Source of the DNA: Bog-473 sp963707835
Lineage (GTDB): Bacteria; Actinomycetota; Acidimicrobiia; Acidimicrobiales; RAAP-2
Direction of reading: 5' to 3'
DNA: 64,000 nucleotides
Assembly: GCA_963707835.1 (NCBI GenBank)
Contig: CAVPRI010000001.1
Coordinates: forward strand, 1,116,001 to 1,180,000
A model generated the notes under the pieces. That model saw nothing but the letters and a program-made list of their open reading frames with translations. It did not search any database and was not told the origin of the DNA. A program made the translations under genes and the position numbers. Shown here one piece after another: positions 10,323 through 18,707 of the stretch (its first letter is position 1; every line of letters begins with the position of its first letter).

Positions 10323-11560
10323 GCGAGGGGCACGACCCGGTGTTCCTCACCCTCGCCGAGGCGTGGATGGGGTTGCGCAAGGTCGTGCCGGAGGAGGGAA
10401 TGGTCGTCGAGCGGGCCGAGGTGCTGCTGCCCGGCCGTCCCGGGCTCGTGGACGTGGTGGCCCGGACCGGCGACCGCCGTGCCCACTTCGTGGTCGGTCT
10501 CCGCAGCGTGGGGGACGAGCCCCACCTGCTCCGGGCCGGGGAGGACGCCGCACTGGGGCTGCTCGACGACGCGCAGGGCCTCGCCGTGTGCACCGACGCC
10601 CTCGGCGACGCCGAGCTGGCCGGATTGCTGCTGGCCACCGTGCGTGGGGCCAGCCCGCGCCCCGGACCGGTCCGCGTGGTGCGCGAAGACGAGGATGCCA
10701 GCGTGCTCGACTGCGGCGAGCGGGGCGATCTGCTCGTCTTCCCGTGGGTCGAGGACGCGCCGCGTCCCGACGTCGACATGCTGGTCGCCCTCGAAGCGAC
10801 GGGGTTCAACCACGTGGCCGCCCCGTTGGCGCGTTGGACCTGGGACGGCCGGGACCTCGGGTTGGTGCAGGAGCCGCTGGTGGACCGGTCCGGCGGGTGG
10901 GCGCTGGCGCTGACGTCCCTGCGGGACTTCTACGCCTCGGGCGGCCCGCCGGAAGCGGCCGGAGCCGACTTCGGCGCCGAGTCCCGCGCCATCGGCACCA
11001 TGACGGGTCGAATGCACCTGGCCCTCGACCGCGCCTTCTCGCGCCGCTCCGAGCCGGTCACCGACTGGGTCGGAGCGGCCGAGGCGGAGATCGCGGCGGC
11101 CGACTCCTCGCTCCTCGACGCGCCCGGTGTCGAGGAGCTGGTGAGCGGCCTGCGTGCCTCGGAAGCCCGCCTGCCGGTGATCCGTACCCATGGCGACTTC
11201 CACCTCGGGCGCATCGCCCGCACGGACCAGGGGTGGTTCGTCTCGGACTGCGTGCCCGGTGGCGTCGTGGCGGGCGAATCCGAACCGGGCGCCCGCACAC
11301 CCCTGGCCGACGTGGCCGATCTCCTGTGGTCGATGCACCGGGCCAGTGCGATCGCCGCGGCCGAACGGGATCCCACCGGTCGCCTCGGACTGGCCGCGCT
11401 GGGGCAGGCATGGGAGATGCGGAACCGACGGGCGGTGGTGGCGGCCTACCTGGCCACCCCTGGCGTCGCCGGGCTGGTCGGTCCCGACCGTGGCCTGGTC
11501 CGCCGGCTCATCTCCTTCTTGGAGCTGGCCCGCTCGGTGCGTCCGGCTCGCCTGATCTGA
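10319..11560 (+). CDS. mak: Maltokinase-like protein (Mak/Pep2)
   Basis: Expected to phosphorylate maltose to maltose 1-phosphate for the GlgE glucan pathway, using maltose from TreS, with which it overlaps by four bases. The 413-residue product has the N-terminal cap domain, then the kinase-like core with RTHGDFHLGRIARTDQGWFVSD. The Brenner motif HGDFHLG is intact. The usual DFEGEP metal-binding motif reads DCVPGG: its Asp is kept but the Glu is gone. This may lower activity or mark a divergent subfamily. The start is GTG 10319. Confidence 0.82.
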   Translation: MSEGHDPVFLTLAEAWMGLRKVVPEEGMVVERAEVLLPGRPGLVDVVARTGDRRAHFVVGLRSVGDEPHLLRAGEDAALGLLDDAQGLAVCTDALGDAELAGLLLATVRGASPRPGPVRVVREDEDASVLDCGERGDLLVFPWVEDAPRPDVDMLVALEATGFNHVAAPLARWTWDGRDLGLVQEPLVDRSGGWALALTSLRDFYASGGPPEAAGADFGAESRAIGTMTGRMHLALDRAFSRRSEPVTDWVGAAEAEIAAADSSLLDAPGVEELVSGLRASEARLPVIRTHGDFHLGRIARTDQGWFVSDCVPGGVVAGESEPGARTPLADVADLLWSMHRASAIAAAERDPTGRLGLAALGQAWEMRNRRAVVAAYLATPGVAGLVGPDRGLVRRLISFLELARSVRPARLI

Positions 11561-11617
11561 TCCGGGCCGGTCCGGGTGGTGACGAGCGGGCGGAGGTCGG
11601 ACGGCCGGGCCGGATCA
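11558..11617. terminator. Candidate bidirectional terminator between mak and galT
   Basis: TGATCCGG at the mak stop pairs with CCGGATCA at the galT stop, with further G/C-rich complementarity inside. The hairpin would serve both convergent genes. No U-tract is seen. Confidence 0.4.
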
Positions 11618-12610
11618 GGGGGCGCCGCTGAGGGCGCGAGCCGGGACCATCAGCGTCTCGGCGGCCTCTTCAGGCGAGACGACGTTGATGGCCACCCCGG
11701 TGCCGAGCTCGAAGCCGGCGGTGGTCGCCGCCTTGGGCCAGATGTGCGCGTGCCAGTGGAAGGGCTCGCCGACCCGGTAGGGCGCCGAGTGGAAGACGAT
11801 GTTGTAGGCCACGTCGCCCACGCTGTGGGCCAGCCGGTGCAGCGAGGAGCGGATGGCCTCGCCGACGGCGAGGAGGTCCTCGGTCGGGCTGCGGTGGAGG
11901 TGCGGGTTGTGCTCGCGTGGGATGACCAGCATCTCGTAGGGAACCGCGCTCCAGAACGGGCACACCACCGCCACGCGGTCGTCGGCGTAGATCACCCGCT
12001 CGGCGGAGTCCTCCTCCGCCTCGATGGTGGTGCACAACAGGCAGGAGCCGGCGAAGCGCGCGAAGCGCGCCTGCTCCTCGGCGAGCTCGCGGGGCACGAA
12101 CGACATCCCGAGCAGCTGTCCGTGCGGGTGCTCGAGCGAGGCGCCGGCCTCCCGGCCCGAGTTCACGATGGCCTGGGTGTAGCGGAGGTTGGGCTGGGAT
12201 GCGTGCTCTTCGAGCCGGTCCCGCAGGGCGGCCATGACCAGCTCGACCTGCTCGGGGCTGAGGTCGGCGAGCGTGGCGTGGTGCTCGGGGGAGAAGATCA
12301 GGATCTCGTGGATCCCTCCGGCCGAGGCCTGGGTGAAGACCGGACCCCGGTTGGCCACCACGAAGGGCTCGTCCCCCTCGAAGGCGGGATAGAGGTTGGG
12401 GACCACGCGCACCAGCCAGCTGCCGGACGGACCGTAGGTCTCCAGCGCGGGCGGGGTGTCCTCCTCGTTGCCCGGACAGAACGGGCAGGGGCGCCCCAGA
12501 GCGTCGGGAGGCCACGGGGAGCGGGTCACGAAGGAGTGAGGACGCTCCGAGCGTCCGGGGCTGACCACCACCCAACGTCCGGAAAGGGGGTCGAGCCGAA
12601 GCTGGTTCAT
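11615..12610 (-). CDS. galT: Galactose-1-phosphate uridylyltransferase
   Basis: Leloir-pathway enzyme of the HIT superfamily that swaps UMP between UDP-glucose and galactose 1-phosphate. The 331-residue product shows the N-terminal LDPLSGRWVVVSPGR, a zinc-type motif CPFCPGNEED, the active-site ASLEHPHGQLLG with its nucleophilic His, a second Cys pair SCLLCTTIE and the C-terminal FHWHAHIWPK. I chose ATG 12610 (MNQLRLDPLSG) because it matches family starts and has a G-rich stretch upstream. ATG 12646 would add 12 residues. It converges with mak. Confidence 0.92.
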   Translation of the reverse strand: MNQLRLDPLSGRWVVVSPGRSERPHSFVTRSPWPPDALGRPCPFCPGNEEDTPPALETYGPSGSWLVRVVPNLYPAFEGDEPFVVANRGPVFTQASAGGIHEILIFSPEHHATLADLSPEQVELVMAALRDRLEEHASQPNLRYTQAIVNSGREAGASLEHPHGQLLGMSFVPRELAEEQARFARFAGSCLLCTTIEAEEDSAERVIYADDRVAVVCPFWSAVPYEMLVIPREHNPHLHRSPTEDLLAVGEAIRSSLHRLAHSVGDVAYNIVFHSAPYRVGEPFHWHAHIWPKAATTAGFELGTGVAINVVSPEEAAETLMVPARALSGAP

Positions 12611-12787
12611 CGGGATGCCCCAGCCGACATGACCCGGGGTTTCCACATCGCACCGTGTTCCATCGAATTCCCTCCGTCCCTACGGTACAGGTTCCACCGT
12701 CCGCGTCAGTGCCAGGTCCTCGTTCCGTCGGATTCAGCGGAAGGACCCGATCTCGCGCGGGCGGGCGCCGACGGGACAACATGTGCC

Positions 12788-13321
12788 GTGCACCAGCCTG
12801 ACGGAGCAGCTTTCGACGTCGTGCTCCTCCTCCACGTGGGCTGCGTGCTGGCCGGCCTGGTGACCATGGCGACCGCGGCGACCGCGGCGCGCCGGCTCCG
12901 CCGTTCGCTCGAGTCGGGCCTCCGGACCCCCGACGACCTGCGTCGCTACTTCCGCCGCGGGGTGAACTGGGCCGGACGTGCCGTCTACGGCATTCCCGTG
13001 TTCGGGTTCGCTCTCGTGGCCATGAGCCGGGGGTCGTACGCGCTCGGCGACGACTGGGTGCTGGCCGGGCTCGGGCTGTTCGCCGGGGTGGCCCTGCTGG
13101 CCGAGGGCATGGTGTGGCCGGCCGAGCGCCACCTCCAGGCGGCGGTGGCCGCCCGAGACCGACCGACCCGGTCAGCGGTGACGTCCGCAGGCCCGGCCGC
13201 CGACCCGGGCGGAACGGAACCCGGGACGGTGCTCGGCCGTGCCCGAACCATGGAACGGGCGTCGGGCGCCGTGCTCGTGCTCGTGGCCGTCGGGACCGTC
13301 CTCATGGTGGCCCAGCCCTGA
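12788..13321 (+). CDS. DUF2269-like integral membrane protein
   Basis: A 177-residue protein of unknown function with about four hydrophobic segments: residues ~9-30 (VVLLLHVGCVLAGLVTMATAA), ~63-82, ~88-108 and the C-terminus (GAVLVLVAVGTVLMVAQP). The layout and the His in the first helix resemble predicted integral membrane proteins of the DUF2269 type, but this is a weak call. The start GTG 12788 is the only good start in frame. It diverges from galT across about 177 bp and ends at a strong terminator. Confidence 0.6.
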   Translation: MHQPDGAAFDVVLLLHVGCVLAGLVTMATAATAARRLRRSLESGLRTPDDLRRYFRRGVNWAGRAVYGIPVFGFALVAMSRGSYALGDDWVLAGLGLFAGVALLAEGMVWPAERHLQAAVAARDRPTRSAVTSAGPAADPGGTEPGTVLGRARTMERASGAVLVLVAVGTVLMVAQP

Positions 13322-13327
13322 ACGCGT

Positions 13328-13363
13328 CACCGGGCGGGCCCCTTGTCGGGGACCCGCCCGGTG
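13328..13363. terminator. Strong bidirectional terminator hairpin
   Basis: An 11-bp perfect stem, CACCGGGCGGG (13328-13338) with CCCGCCCGGTG (13353-13363), has an inner CCC/GGG extension and closes a short loop. It lies between the 3' ends of the convergent DUF2269-like gene and the Ig-repeat gene. Confidence 0.75.
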
Positions 13364-13402
13364 GATCACGCTCTCATCGCTTTCGGAAGGAGGAGGGCAT
13401 GC

Positions 13403-16400
13403 TCAGCTGCACGCCCGGCCGCCGTTGGTGGGCGGCGGGAGGCAGTAGCCGCCTCCGCAGCCGCCACCACCGCCGCCTCCGCTCCCGCCACCGCTCCCGC
13501 CACCGCTGCCGCCGCCGGTGCCGCCGCACCCCGAGATCTTGACCGTGCTCGACGTGCTGGCCGCCTGGTACAGCGAGGTGCCCCCGAACGACGCCGTCAC
13601 CATGACCGATCCGGCGACCTGGTCGACCGAGGTGATGGTGCAGGAGGCCGCCCCGGACGCAGTGGTGGTCGCCGTGCAACTCTGGGCCGAGTACCCGGTC
13701 CCGAGCGTGAGGACCACGCTCTGGCCCGCCAGCGGCGTGCCGTTGCTGGTGAGGGTGGCCGACAGCGTGAGCGACTTGCCGTCCGTGGCGCTGGTCACGC
13801 CGGTGTAGGTGAGCGTGGTCGGCGCACCCTTGACCACCACCTGGTTACAGCCGCTACTGGCCAGGAGCTGCGGGGAGGTGGTGGTGTTGCCGGCGAACGA
13901 TCCGGTCACCTTGTAGGTGCCGGGGTTCTCGTTCGGGGTGACGCTGCACGAGCCTCGTCCCATGCCGTCGGTCGTCGCGGTGCACGACTGCACCCCGTTG
14001 AGCGTCAAGGTGATGCTCTGGCCCGGGATCCCCTGGCCGGTGACCGAGTTGGTCAGCGTGCCGGTCAGGGTGAGTGATTGGCCGGTCGTGCCGGTGGTGG
14101 CCGCAACGGTGAGCGTGGTGGGTGTGGTGACGGTGACCGACGCCGAGGTGGTCGCCCCGCTGTCGTAGCTGTTCCCGCCGTAGGTCACGGTGACCGGGAG
14201 CGAGCCGGCGCTCTGGTTCACGTTGCAGATATGGCAGCTGGCCACGCCCGCCGCGTTGGTGGTCGCCGAGCAGTGCTGGGCCGAGCTCCCCGTCCCGACG
14301 GTGAAGGTCACCGTCTGTCCGGCCAGGGGCGTGCCGCTGGTGGTGGTCAAGGTCGCTGACAGGTTGGGTGTCTGGCCGCTGATGACAGAGGTGCTGCCGG
14401 TGTAGGTGAGCGTGGTCGGGGCCTTGTTCTCGACGAAGCTCCCGGTGCCGCTCGAGGCCAGGAGGACCGGGGTGGTCGCCGAGTCCCCGGAGAACGAGGC
14501 GGTCAGCGTGTAGGTGCCGGCCGGCTCGTTGGGGGTGATGGAGCAGGTGGCGACGCCGCTGGCATTCGTGGTGGCGGTGCAGGTCTGCGAGCCGTTGAGC
14601 ACGAGGGTGACCGGCTCGTTGGGGACCGGCGCGTTCGTGGTGGTGTTGACCAGCGTGGCCGACACCGTGGCCGAGCCGCCGTAGGTACCAGTGCCCGGGG
14701 TGACCGTGAGCAGCGTCCCTTCGGGCAGGTTGACCGTGCCCGCCGCGCTCGCCGACTGGTAGTAGGCGTCACCGGCGTAGGTGTCGGCGACCGGGATGGG
14801 GCCTGGCGGCTGACCGGTCACGTTGATGACGCACGATGCCGTGCCCGTCGAGGTGGTGGTGCCGGCGCAGGCCTGCGCGGCGGCGCCCGTTCCCAGGGTG
14901 AAGGTCACCGGCTTCCCGGCCAGCGGTGCCGTACCGCCGTCGGTGGTGAGCACTCCCGAGACCGTCAACGGCTGGCCGTTCTGCGCCACCGTGCCGCCGG
15001 TGTACGTCAGCGAGGTCTCCTCGAGCGTCACCACGAAGTTGGCCGAGCCGTTGGAGGAGGTGAGCTGCAGCGGCAAGGAGGCATCGCCGGCGAAGCTGCC
15101 CGTCAGCGTGTAGGTGCCGGCCGGCTCGCCCGGCGTGATGGCGCACGAGGCCGTGCCGGTCTGATCGGTGGTGGCCGTGCAGGCCTCGTTCCCGTCGAGC
15201 GTCAGGGTCACCGGTTCTCCCACGACGGGTGCACTGGTGTTGGCGTCGATCAAGACCCCCGACACGGTCGCCGCGTCGGAGTAGTCGCTCGTCTGCGAGT
15301 TGACCGTGAGGATGGTCGGTTCGGTCACCGTGACCGGCGCCGCCACCGTGACCGCGGTGTCGTAGCTGTCCCCGGCGAAGTTCGAAGTGACGGTCTCGTT
15401 GGTGGCCGGCTGGTCCACCGAGGCGATGGTGCAGCTGACGTTCCCGTTGGCGTCGGTGACGGCGTTGCAGCTCTGGGCCGTGGAGCCCGAGCCGATGGTG
15501 AAGGTCACCACCTTGGTCGGCAGCGGCGTGCCGTCGGTGGGGACGCTGGTGGTGAGGGTGCCCGAGAGGGTCAGGGGCTGGCCGTTCACCGCGGTGGTCG
15601 GCCCGGTGTAGTCGAGCCCACTCGTGTCCGGGTTCACGGTGAAGGTGGTGGTCGAGCTGTCCGAGCCGTAGGGGGCGCTGACCGAGGTGTCACCGGAGAA
15701 GGTCGCAGCCAAGGTGTAGCTACTCGAGGGTTCGCTCGCCGTGATGTCGCAGGTGGCGGAGCCGCCGGCGTCGGTGGTGGCGGTGCAGGTCTCCGAGGTG
15801 TTCCCGTTGAGGGTGAAGACCACAGGCTCATTGACGATCGGGGCGCCCTGGCTGTTCGTGAGCACGGCCGAGACCGGGGTGGGGGAGGAGAAGTTGCCGG
15901 TGACGGGCTGGACGGTGAGGGTCGTCGGCGGCGGCGCGGGTGCCGGCGGGGGAGCCGACGCCGAGTACTCGTCGTCGACCGAGAGACCGTAGAGGTAGGC
16001 CGAACCGGTGCTTATGGTCTGCATGACCTGGCCCGTGGCCAGGTCGACCTGCCAGATGTTGCCCGAGAAGACATCACCGGTCCAGAACGAGCTTCCGCCC
16101 GGATCGATGGCCACGGCGAAGAGCCCACCGGCGCAGCCGCCCAGCGAGGAACAGGGGAACGAGGCGATCTGGTTCCCGTTCTGGTCGAGCTCCAACACGG
16201 CGTTGGAGTCGGCGACGAGCACGTCGCCGTTCGACATGATCCTGACCTCGAAGGCCCGTGCTCCGCTGAAGGGCACCGCGTTGAACGAGGGGAGCTGCGT
16301 GTTGGTGCACTTGTTGTAGCGGTAGATCACGTTGGTCTCGGTCGTGTAGAAGAACGTGCACTGGTCGCTCGACAGGTCGATCCAGTCGTCACCGGTCTCC

Positions 16401-16948
16401 CCGGTCGTGAGTGGCCCGATGTTGGCGATGTTGTTCCCGCTCGAGTCGAACTCGGCGATGTAGGGGGTCGCCTGCTGCCCCACGTAGAGGTTGCCCTGCT
16501 GGTCGAAGACCAAGGACAAGGGGTGCGCCAGCCCGGTGGCAAAAGGCCCGAGGAGGCTCCCGTCGGGCCCGTACTCGTTGACCTGGCCGGTGAAGTCGTC
16601 GGCCACGTAGAAGTTTCCCTGGGCGTCGAATGCGCTGCCGGCAGTGAACGTCTCCCCGGTGCCGTCGTTGAGCGTGTTGACCTGGCTGCCCGTCGTGGGG
16701 TCGTAGACGTTCACGGTCGAGCTGCCCACCGAGGCGAAGACCTGGCCCGAGCCGAACACGCCGTCGGCGTGCGCTGGAGCAGAGTCGACGGCGAAGACCA
16801 TCCCGCCGCCGGCTATCCCGAGGAAGGTCGCCACAGTCAGGGCGACGGAGCGACGAAGTGCTCCGACGCGACCGATGGCCGCGGCTCCCCCCGTCCTCGA
16901 CGCGCCGATTCGACGTGTCCGGGACCTCCATCTGCGACTCATCGTCAT
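13403..16948 (-). CDS. Large secreted protein: NHL-like propeller plus eight alternating Ig-like repeats
   Basis: A 1181-residue predicted cell-surface or secreted protein. The start ATG 16948 follows GGAGG by about six bases. A long basic N-region (RRWRSRTRRIG) precedes a hydrophobic core near residues 33-52 and a likely signal-peptidase site after AHA. Residues ~60-330 look like an NHL/SMP-type beta-propeller (DAQGNFYVADDF, DQQGNLYVGQQ). From ~350 on come eight Ig-like repeats of 90-100 residues in an A-B-A-B order. Each carries a Cys pair in a CTATT...C pattern that could form a disulfide. The tail is Gly/Ser-rich with four Cys. No anchor or sortase motif is seen. An adhesin or matrix role is inference. 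Confidence 0.85.
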   Translation of the reverse strand: MTMSRRWRSRTRRIGASRTGGAAAIGRVGALRRSVALTVATFLGIAGGGMVFAVDSAPAHADGVFGSGQVFASVGSSTVNVYDPTTGSQVNTLNDGTGETFTAGSAFDAQGNFYVADDFTGQVNEYGPDGSLLGPFATGLAHPLSLVFDQQGNLYVGQQATPYIAEFDSSGNNIANIGPLTTGETGDDWIDLSSDQCTFFYTTETNVIYRYNKCTNTQLPSFNAVPFSGARAFEVRIMSNGDVLVADSNAVLELDQNGNQIASFPCSSLGGCAGGLFAVAIDPGGSSFWTGDVFSGNIWQVDLATGQVMQTISTGSAYLYGLSVDDEYSASAPPPAPAPPPTTLTVQPVTGNFSSPTPVSAVLTNSQGAPIVNEPVVFTLNGNTSETCTATTDAGGSATCDITASEPSSSYTLAATFSGDTSVSAPYGSDSSTTTFTVNPDTSGLDYTGPTTAVNGQPLTLSGTLTTSVPTDGTPLPTKVVTFTIGSGSTAQSCNAVTDANGNVSCTIASVDQPATNETVTSNFAGDSYDTAVTVAAPVTVTEPTILTVNSQTSDYSDAATVSGVLIDANTSAPVVGEPVTLTLDGNEACTATTDQTGTASCAITPGEPAGTYTLTGSFAGDASLPLQLTSSNGSANFVVTLEETSLTYTGGTVAQNGQPLTVSGVLTTDGGTAPLAGKPVTFTLGTGAAAQACAGTTTSTGTASCVINVTGQPPGPIPVADTYAGDAYYQSASAAGTVNLPEGTLLTVTPGTGTYGGSATVSATLVNTTTNAPVPNEPVTLVLNGSQTCTATTNASGVATCSITPNEPAGTYTLTASFSGDSATTPVLLASSGTGSFVENKAPTTLTYTGSTSVISGQTPNLSATLTTTSGTPLAGQTVTFTVGTGSSAQHCSATTNAAGVASCHICNVNQSAGSLPVTVTYGGNSYDSGATTSASVTVTTPTTLTVAATTGTTGQSLTLTGTLTNSVTGQGIPGQSITLTLNGVQSCTATTDGMGRGSCSVTPNENPGTYKVTGSFAGNTTTSPQLLASSGCNQVVVKGAPTTLTYTGVTSATDGKSLTLSATLTSNGTPLAGQSVVLTLGTGYSAQSCTATTTASGAASCTITSVDQVAGSVMVTASFGGTSLYQAASTSSTVKISGCGGTGGGSGGGSGGGSGGGGGGGCGGGYCLPPPTNGGRACS

Positions 16949-17055
16949 GAGACCTCCGATTGGGTACAAGTGTTCGGTGCATGCCGGGATCGGTGCGGTG
17001 ACGGCGCGACATCGGCAGCGCGACAACTATCCGGGAGCCTCGGAGGACCCGTAAG

Positions 17056-17068
17056 GGCCAAAAGGACT
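17056..17068. promoter_or_regulatory. Copy A of shared motif GGYCANAAGGACY
   Basis: GGCCAAAAGGACT lies 108 bp upstream of the Ig-repeat gene start (gene on the minus strand). Two further copies occur between the divergent tad operons. The surrounding gap 16949-17223 also holds an imperfect stem-loop, CGACAA (17086-17091) with TTGTCG (17103-17108). No gene is seen in this gap. Confidence 0.4.
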
Positions 17069-17223
17069 AGGGCCGGGTGCCGCGACGACAATTGCCGCCG
17101 GGTTGTCGCGGCGGTGGCGCGGGGTACCCCATGGCAGCGGAGGCTCGCATTTGTTCTCGGTCAGGCGGTGGGCGACTCACGCCCGAGATGGCGCGGGCGG
17201 CGCGGACCGGTCCACGCCCAATG

Positions 17224-17862
17224 TCACAAACCGAGCGCAGCCTCCACCCTGGCCCGGGCACCGTCAAGGTCTCCCGCCCGGACCAGCTCGAGCAGGCCCC
17301 CGTCGATCACCGACGCCCAGTCGACGCTCTCGGTTGACGTGCCGGTCGCCAGCAGGCGAGCGCGGGCATCGCCGAGGAGCCCCGCCAGGGGCCCGATCCC
17401 GTCACACTCCGCGGCAAGCCGGGACCGCAGCCACGAGGCCAGAGCGGGACTTCGCCCACCGGTCGACACGGCCACGGTCACCGGGCCGTCGCGATGGATC
17501 GCTGGGAGGATGAAGGAGGAATGGGCCCGGTCGTCCGCGCTGTTGACCCAGATGCCGGCCGCCTCCCCGTCCACGTGGACCGTGCCGTCCACCTCGGTGC
17601 GCCCCGTGGCGGTGATGATCAGGCGGAACCCGGCGGCGTCGCCGGTCTGGTAGGAGCGGCGGACCACGGCATGGAGCACGGGCGCCAGCTCCTCCATGGA
17701 GCGGCAGAGGTCCGGCGCGATGACCGTGACCGTGGCCGCGCACTCCAGCAGCGCCCGGGCCTTTCGGGCAGCCACCTCGCCACCGCCGACCACCAGGCAC
17801 GGGCGGCCGGCCACGTCGAGGACGACGGGGTAGAGGAGGGACGGGCCGGGGTGCTCAGCCAC
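17224..17862 (-). CDS. Precorrin-2 dehydrogenase / sirohydrochlorin ferrochelatase (siroheme synthesis)
   Basis: Oxidises precorrin-2 to sirohydrochlorin and probably inserts iron, giving the siroheme needed by the divergent sulfite reductase. The 212-residue product matches the N-terminal half of CysG and yeast Met8: a Rossmann motif LVVGGGEVAARKARALLECAATVTVIAP, ATGRTEVDGTVHVDGEAAGIWVNSADD, and a Ser/Asp region VAVSTGGRSPALASWLR. No uroporphyrinogen methyltransferase domain is fused. The only usable start is GTG 17862, which has no Shine-Dalgarno of its own and overlaps the end of a 14-codon ORF with a perfect one, so translational coupling is likely. Confidence 0.9.
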   Translation of the reverse strand: MAEHPGPSLLYPVVLDVAGRPCLVVGGGEVAARKARALLECAATVTVIAPDLCRSMEELAPVLHAVVRRSYQTGDAAGFRLIITATGRTEVDGTVHVDGEAAGIWVNSADDRAHSSFILPAIHRDGPVTVAVSTGGRSPALASWLRSRLAAECDGIGPLAGLLGDARARLLATGTSTESVDWASVIDGGLLELVRAGDLDGARARVEAALGL

Positions 17863-17899
17863 GGAGGACCGCAGGCATGAATGCGCCGCCGAGGGTCAT
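17855..17899 (-). CDS. 14-residue leader ORF upstream of the siroheme gene
   Basis: AGGAGG at 17907-17912 lies seven bases before ATG 17899, which opens MTLGGAFMPAVLRG and then TGA. The last codons overlap the GTG start of the siroheme gene by eight bases in another frame. The arrangement suggests that ribosomes finishing the leader re-initiate on the siroheme gene. The peptide has no Cys run, so cysteine-tRNA attenuation is not indicated. Confidence 0.5.
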   Translation of the reverse strand: MTLGGAFMPAVLRG

Positions 17900-17918
17900 G
17901 GTCGGACCTCCTGGATTT

Positions 17919-17935
17919 ATGACCATTTTGGTCAT
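17919..17935. promoter_or_regulatory. Palindromic operator candidate between divergent sulfur genes
   Basis: ATGACCATTTTGGTCAT is a perfect 6+6 inverted repeat with a 5-base AT spacer. It sits just upstream of the leader ORF's ribosome site and ~86 bp before cysH. A -10-like TATACT at 17937-17942 abuts it. It is a candidate site for a sulfur-responsive repressor; the regulator is not in the window. Confidence 0.5.
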
Positions 17936-18020
17936 CTATACTACGGGTTGATTCTGCAAGGGCGTCAAACGTCGGCGGCGGGAACGGATAGGCCACCCGC
18001 CCCCAGAGAGTGAGGATTCG

Positions 18021-18707
18021 GTGGTCGAGACCTACGTGAGTGAGCAGACTCCGAACGTGGAGGAACTCGCCGCCCTCAGCGCGGAATTCGAGACGGCTCC
18101 GGCCAGCACGGTAGTCCGCTGGGCCGTGGAAACCTTCGGAGCGTCTCTCGTCCTGGCGGCGTCCTTCGAGGACATCGTCCTCATCGACCTGGCCACCAAG
18201 GTCGCTCCCGACATCGAGGTGATCTTCCTCGACACACAGGCGCACTTCCCCGAGACCCTGTCCTTCGTGGAGGCCATTCGTGAGCGCTACCGGCTGAACC
18301 TGACCGTGACCACGCCGGGGCCCGATGCCGCGGCACACCCGTGCGGCTCGGCGGACTGCTGCCAGTTCCGCAAGGTCGAGCCCCTCCGGCGCGCTCTGGA
18401 CGAGAGCGGGGCCCGGGCGTGGCTGACGTCGCTCAAGCGGTCGGATGGCCCGACGCGCGCCATGGCCCCCGTTCTCAGTTGGGACGCCGCATTCGGACTG
18501 GTCAAGGTCAACCCGCTCGCCACCTGGACGCAGGATGACGTTGTCTCGTACCTGGCTGACCGCGGGTTGCCCGAGCACCCGCTCGTCCCTCTCGGATACC
18601 TTTCCATTGGGTGCGCACCGACGACGCGCCCAGTGGCGATGGGCGAGGACCCGCGGGCCGGCCGCTGGTCCGGGCTCGACAAGTCCGAGTGCGGCCTGCA
18701 CGCCTGA
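18021..18707 (+). CDS. cysH: Adenylyl-sulfate / phosphoadenylyl-sulfate reductase, CxxC changed to CxxT
   Basis: Reduces APS (or PAPS) to sulfite with thioredoxin in assimilatory sulfur metabolism. The 228-residue product has the PAPS-reductase fold motifs VLAASFEDIVLID and FLDTQAHFPETL. A CC pair (residues 113-114) is followed by GCAPTTRPVAMGEDPRAGRW and the catalytic C224 in SECGLH. APS reductases normally hold a [4Fe-4S] cluster with CC plus CxxC. Here the second CxxC Cys is Thr201 (C198-A-P-T201), so one ligand is missing while three remain. The start GTG 18021 follows GTGAGGA. It overlaps the sulfite reductase start by one base. Confidence 0.9.
   Translation: MVETYVSEQTPNVEELAALSAEFETAPASTVVRWAVETFGASLVLAASFEDIVLIDLATKVAPDIEVIFLDTQAHFPETLSFVEAIRERYRLNLTVTTPGPDAAAHPCGSADCCQFRKVEPLRRALDESGARAWLTSLKRSDGPTRAMAPVLSWDAAFGLVKVNPLATWTQDDVVSYLADRGLPEHPLVPLGYLSIGCAPTTRPVAMGEDPRAGRWSGLDKSECGLHA

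Noticed and set aside
13403..13560. Gly/Ser/Cys-rich tail as frameshift artefact
   Set aside because: The frame is continuous with the last Ig repeat and codon use is regular; such tails occur in actinobacterial surface proteins.
16949..17223. c-di-GMP riboswitch upstream of the Ig-repeat gene
   Set aside because: The conserved GEMM core and paired tetraloop/receptor could not be matched on either strand; only a simple hairpin and the 13-bp motif remain.
17855..17899. Cysteine-tRNA attenuation peptide for the siroheme gene
   Set aside because: The 14-residue leader has no Cys codon.
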